Of a stretch of DNA of 8,207 bases, positions 7,439-8,207 are shown piece by piece. Origin of the DNA: Clostridiales bacterium (GTDB taxonomy: Bacteria > Bacillota > Clostridia > Christensenellales > Aristaeellaceae); the NCBI GenBank assembly GCA_022776785.1, contig JALFHA010000262.1:1-8207 (forward strand), written 5' to 3'. The notes under the pieces were generated by a model. It ran no database searches and was not told the DNA's origin. It saw only the letters and a program-made list of their open reading frames with translations. The position numbers were made by a program, and so were the translations under genes. Every line of letters begins with the position of its first letter. Within the stretch, counting starts at the first letter, position 1.

Positions 7439-7471
7439 CGCTGCGTGTATTCGGATGAAAACGGCTGTGCC

Positions 7472-8207
7472 TTACTCGAGCTTCAGGAACGTCATCGACA
7501 CCAGCGTATCGCTCGTTGCGCTGCCAGTCAGGTCGAGCGCATCAGTCGAGGTCAGGGAGACGGTCGTCGTGCCGTCGGAGATGACGATGGTGGAAAGCAC
7601 GATATTGCCCGTTGTGGAGGGGAGCGTCACCTGTGTCTGCGTCGAGGGAATCACCGTACCATTGGCGCGCAGCTGGAGCTTGGTTGTGATCCCTGATTGA
7701 GGCGGTATATTCACGATGGCTGTGATCTGGTACGTGCCAGCCTCTGCCAGCGTGAACGTGCCGCTTGACTGGGTGACGGTGCCTGCGGGATTGGAGGCAA
7801 ATGCGTTGAGCGGGATGGGCGTGTTTGCGGCGACCTCCAGCGTGCCGGAGGTCGAGCCCGTAGCGTAGGCGGCGATGCCACCAGCCGGGCCCTGCGGTCC
7901 TGTGGCGCCCGTCGCACCTGTGGCACCGGTTTCGCCCTGAGGGCCCTGCGGGCCGGTTGCGCCCGTTGCGCCGGTCTCACCCTGCGGGCCTTGCGGGCCA
8001 GCGGGACCCTGCGGCCCCTGAGGACCGGCGGGGCCCTGCGGACCTGTGGCACCCGTCGCGCCTGTGGCACCGGTCTCGCCCTGCGGCCCTTGAGGACCGG
8101 CGGGGCCCTGCGGACCGGTTGCGCCCGTTGCGCCGGTTTCACCCTGCGGCCCCTGAGGACCGGCGGGACCCTGCGGCCCTGTCGCACCTGTCGCGCCGGT
8201 CAGGCCT
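7472..8207 (-). CDS. Collagen-like Gly-X-Y surface protein with BclA-like C-terminal domain, N-terminus outside the window
   Basis: Reading the minus strand from the right edge, an uninterrupted frame of 244 residues ends in TAA at 7472-7474. The first 108 residues are 36 consecutive Gly-X-Y triplets (mostly GPQ, GAT, GPA and GET), i.e. a bacterial collagen-like stalk. The last 136 residues (from [15 protein letters not shown] to MTFLKLE) are rich in Thr, Ser and Val with alternating beta-strand patterns, e.g. [18 protein letters not shown] and [14 protein letters not shown], resembling the C-terminal trimerising jelly-roll of BclA-type exosporium or surface glycoproteins. Thr in the Y position is a common O-glycosylation site in such stalks. 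There is no sorting motif at the C-terminus. The N-terminus and its targeting or attachment signal are off the window. Probable role: hair-like filament on the spore or cell surface; inferred from family. In-frame GTG at 7714 is internal and not the start. Confidence 0.93.
   Translation of the reverse strand, partial: GLTGATGATGPQGPAGPQGPQGETGATGATGPQGPAGPQGPQGETGATGATGATGPQGPAGPQGPQGPAGPQGPQGETGATGATGPQGPQGETGATGATGATGPQGPAGGIAAYATGSTSGTLEVAANTPIPLNAFASNPAGTVTQSSGTFTLAEAGTYQITAIVNIPPQSGITTKLQLRANGTVIPSTQTQVTLPSTTGNIVLSTIVISDGTTTVSLTSTDALDLTGSATSDTLVSMTFLKLE
7883..8206 (-). repeat. Gly-X-Y coding repeat with 63-base higher-order unit
   Basis: 36 tandem 9-base Gly-X-Y codon triplets. On the coding strand they group into a seven-triplet unit [21 protein letters not shown] (63 bases) occurring twice in a row, then an 11-triplet variant (extra GAT and an inserted GPA-GPQ-GPQ), a 5-triplet variant lacking GPA-GPQ, and a final partial unit. 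Synonymous codon changes (e.g. GGT/GGC, CAG/CAA) separate copies. The repeat continues past the right edge. Confidence 0.92.

Noticed and set aside
7445..7700. Two plus-strand open frames after the peptidase gene
   Set aside because: They are antisense shadows of the collagen protein's C-terminal domain and have no ribosome site or recognisable domain.
7711..8187. Minus-strand Arg/Pro-rich frame of 158 codons over the collagen repeat
   Set aside because: It is an out-of-frame reading of the Gly-X-Y array. The frame with perfect Gly every third residue continues into the beta-rich domain and a stop, so it is the real one.
7883..8206. Possible CRISPR-like repeat array at the right edge
   Set aside because: The periodicity is 9 bases in frame with Gly-X-Y codons, without unique spacers. 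It is a coding repeat.

Overview
The window is a compact, high-GC (about two-thirds G+C by eye) bacterial chromosome segment. Strong AAAGGAG-type Shine-Dalgarno sites, short or overlapping gene junctions, an oligoendopeptidase F, a UPF0210/DUF711 protein, a DUF5662 protein, a C40-type cell-wall peptidase and a BclA-like collagen protein together suggest a high-GC, probably anaerobic and possibly spore-forming member of the Clostridia (Christensenellales or Oscillospirales would fit). No rRNA, tRNA, CRISPR array, transposase or integrase is visible.

Layout. Positions 1-6620 are one co-directional plus-strand run: the 3' part of a UPF0210/DUF711 gene; pepF; a small acidic protein of unknown function; a two-pass membrane protein with a PH-like domain and a basic tail; a 64-base gap; a fused HAD phosphatase-thymidylate kinase; mnmA (tRNA 2-thiouridylase); and a DUF5662 (HD-like) gene. 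Three junctions are 4-base stop/start overlaps (ATGA or GTGA) and two more are 15-16 bases, so much of this run is probably co-transcribed and translationally coupled. At two of the overlaps the Shine-Dalgarno spacing suggests the true start may be slightly downstream of the overlapping start codon.

The run ends at a strong terminator-like hairpin (6625-6667). Its 3' arm also contains the ribosome binding site of the next gene, a leaderless NlpC/P60-type peptidase with a peptidoglycan-binding domain that resembles phage endolysins. That gene converges on a minus-strand gene entering from the right edge, and a GC-rich hairpin lies between them. The minus-strand gene encodes a collagen-like Gly-X-Y protein (36 visible triplets in a modular 63-base pattern) with a BclA-like C-terminal beta-rich domain. 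Its N-terminus lies outside the window.

Working together: the first 6.6 kb is mostly housekeeping (peptide turnover, dTTP synthesis, tRNA U34 thiolation) plus unknowns. The last 1.6 kb is cell-surface or cell-wall biology. The points most worth a second look are the HAD-Tmk fusion, the hairpin that combines a terminator with a buried ribosome binding site, and the modular collagen repeat.
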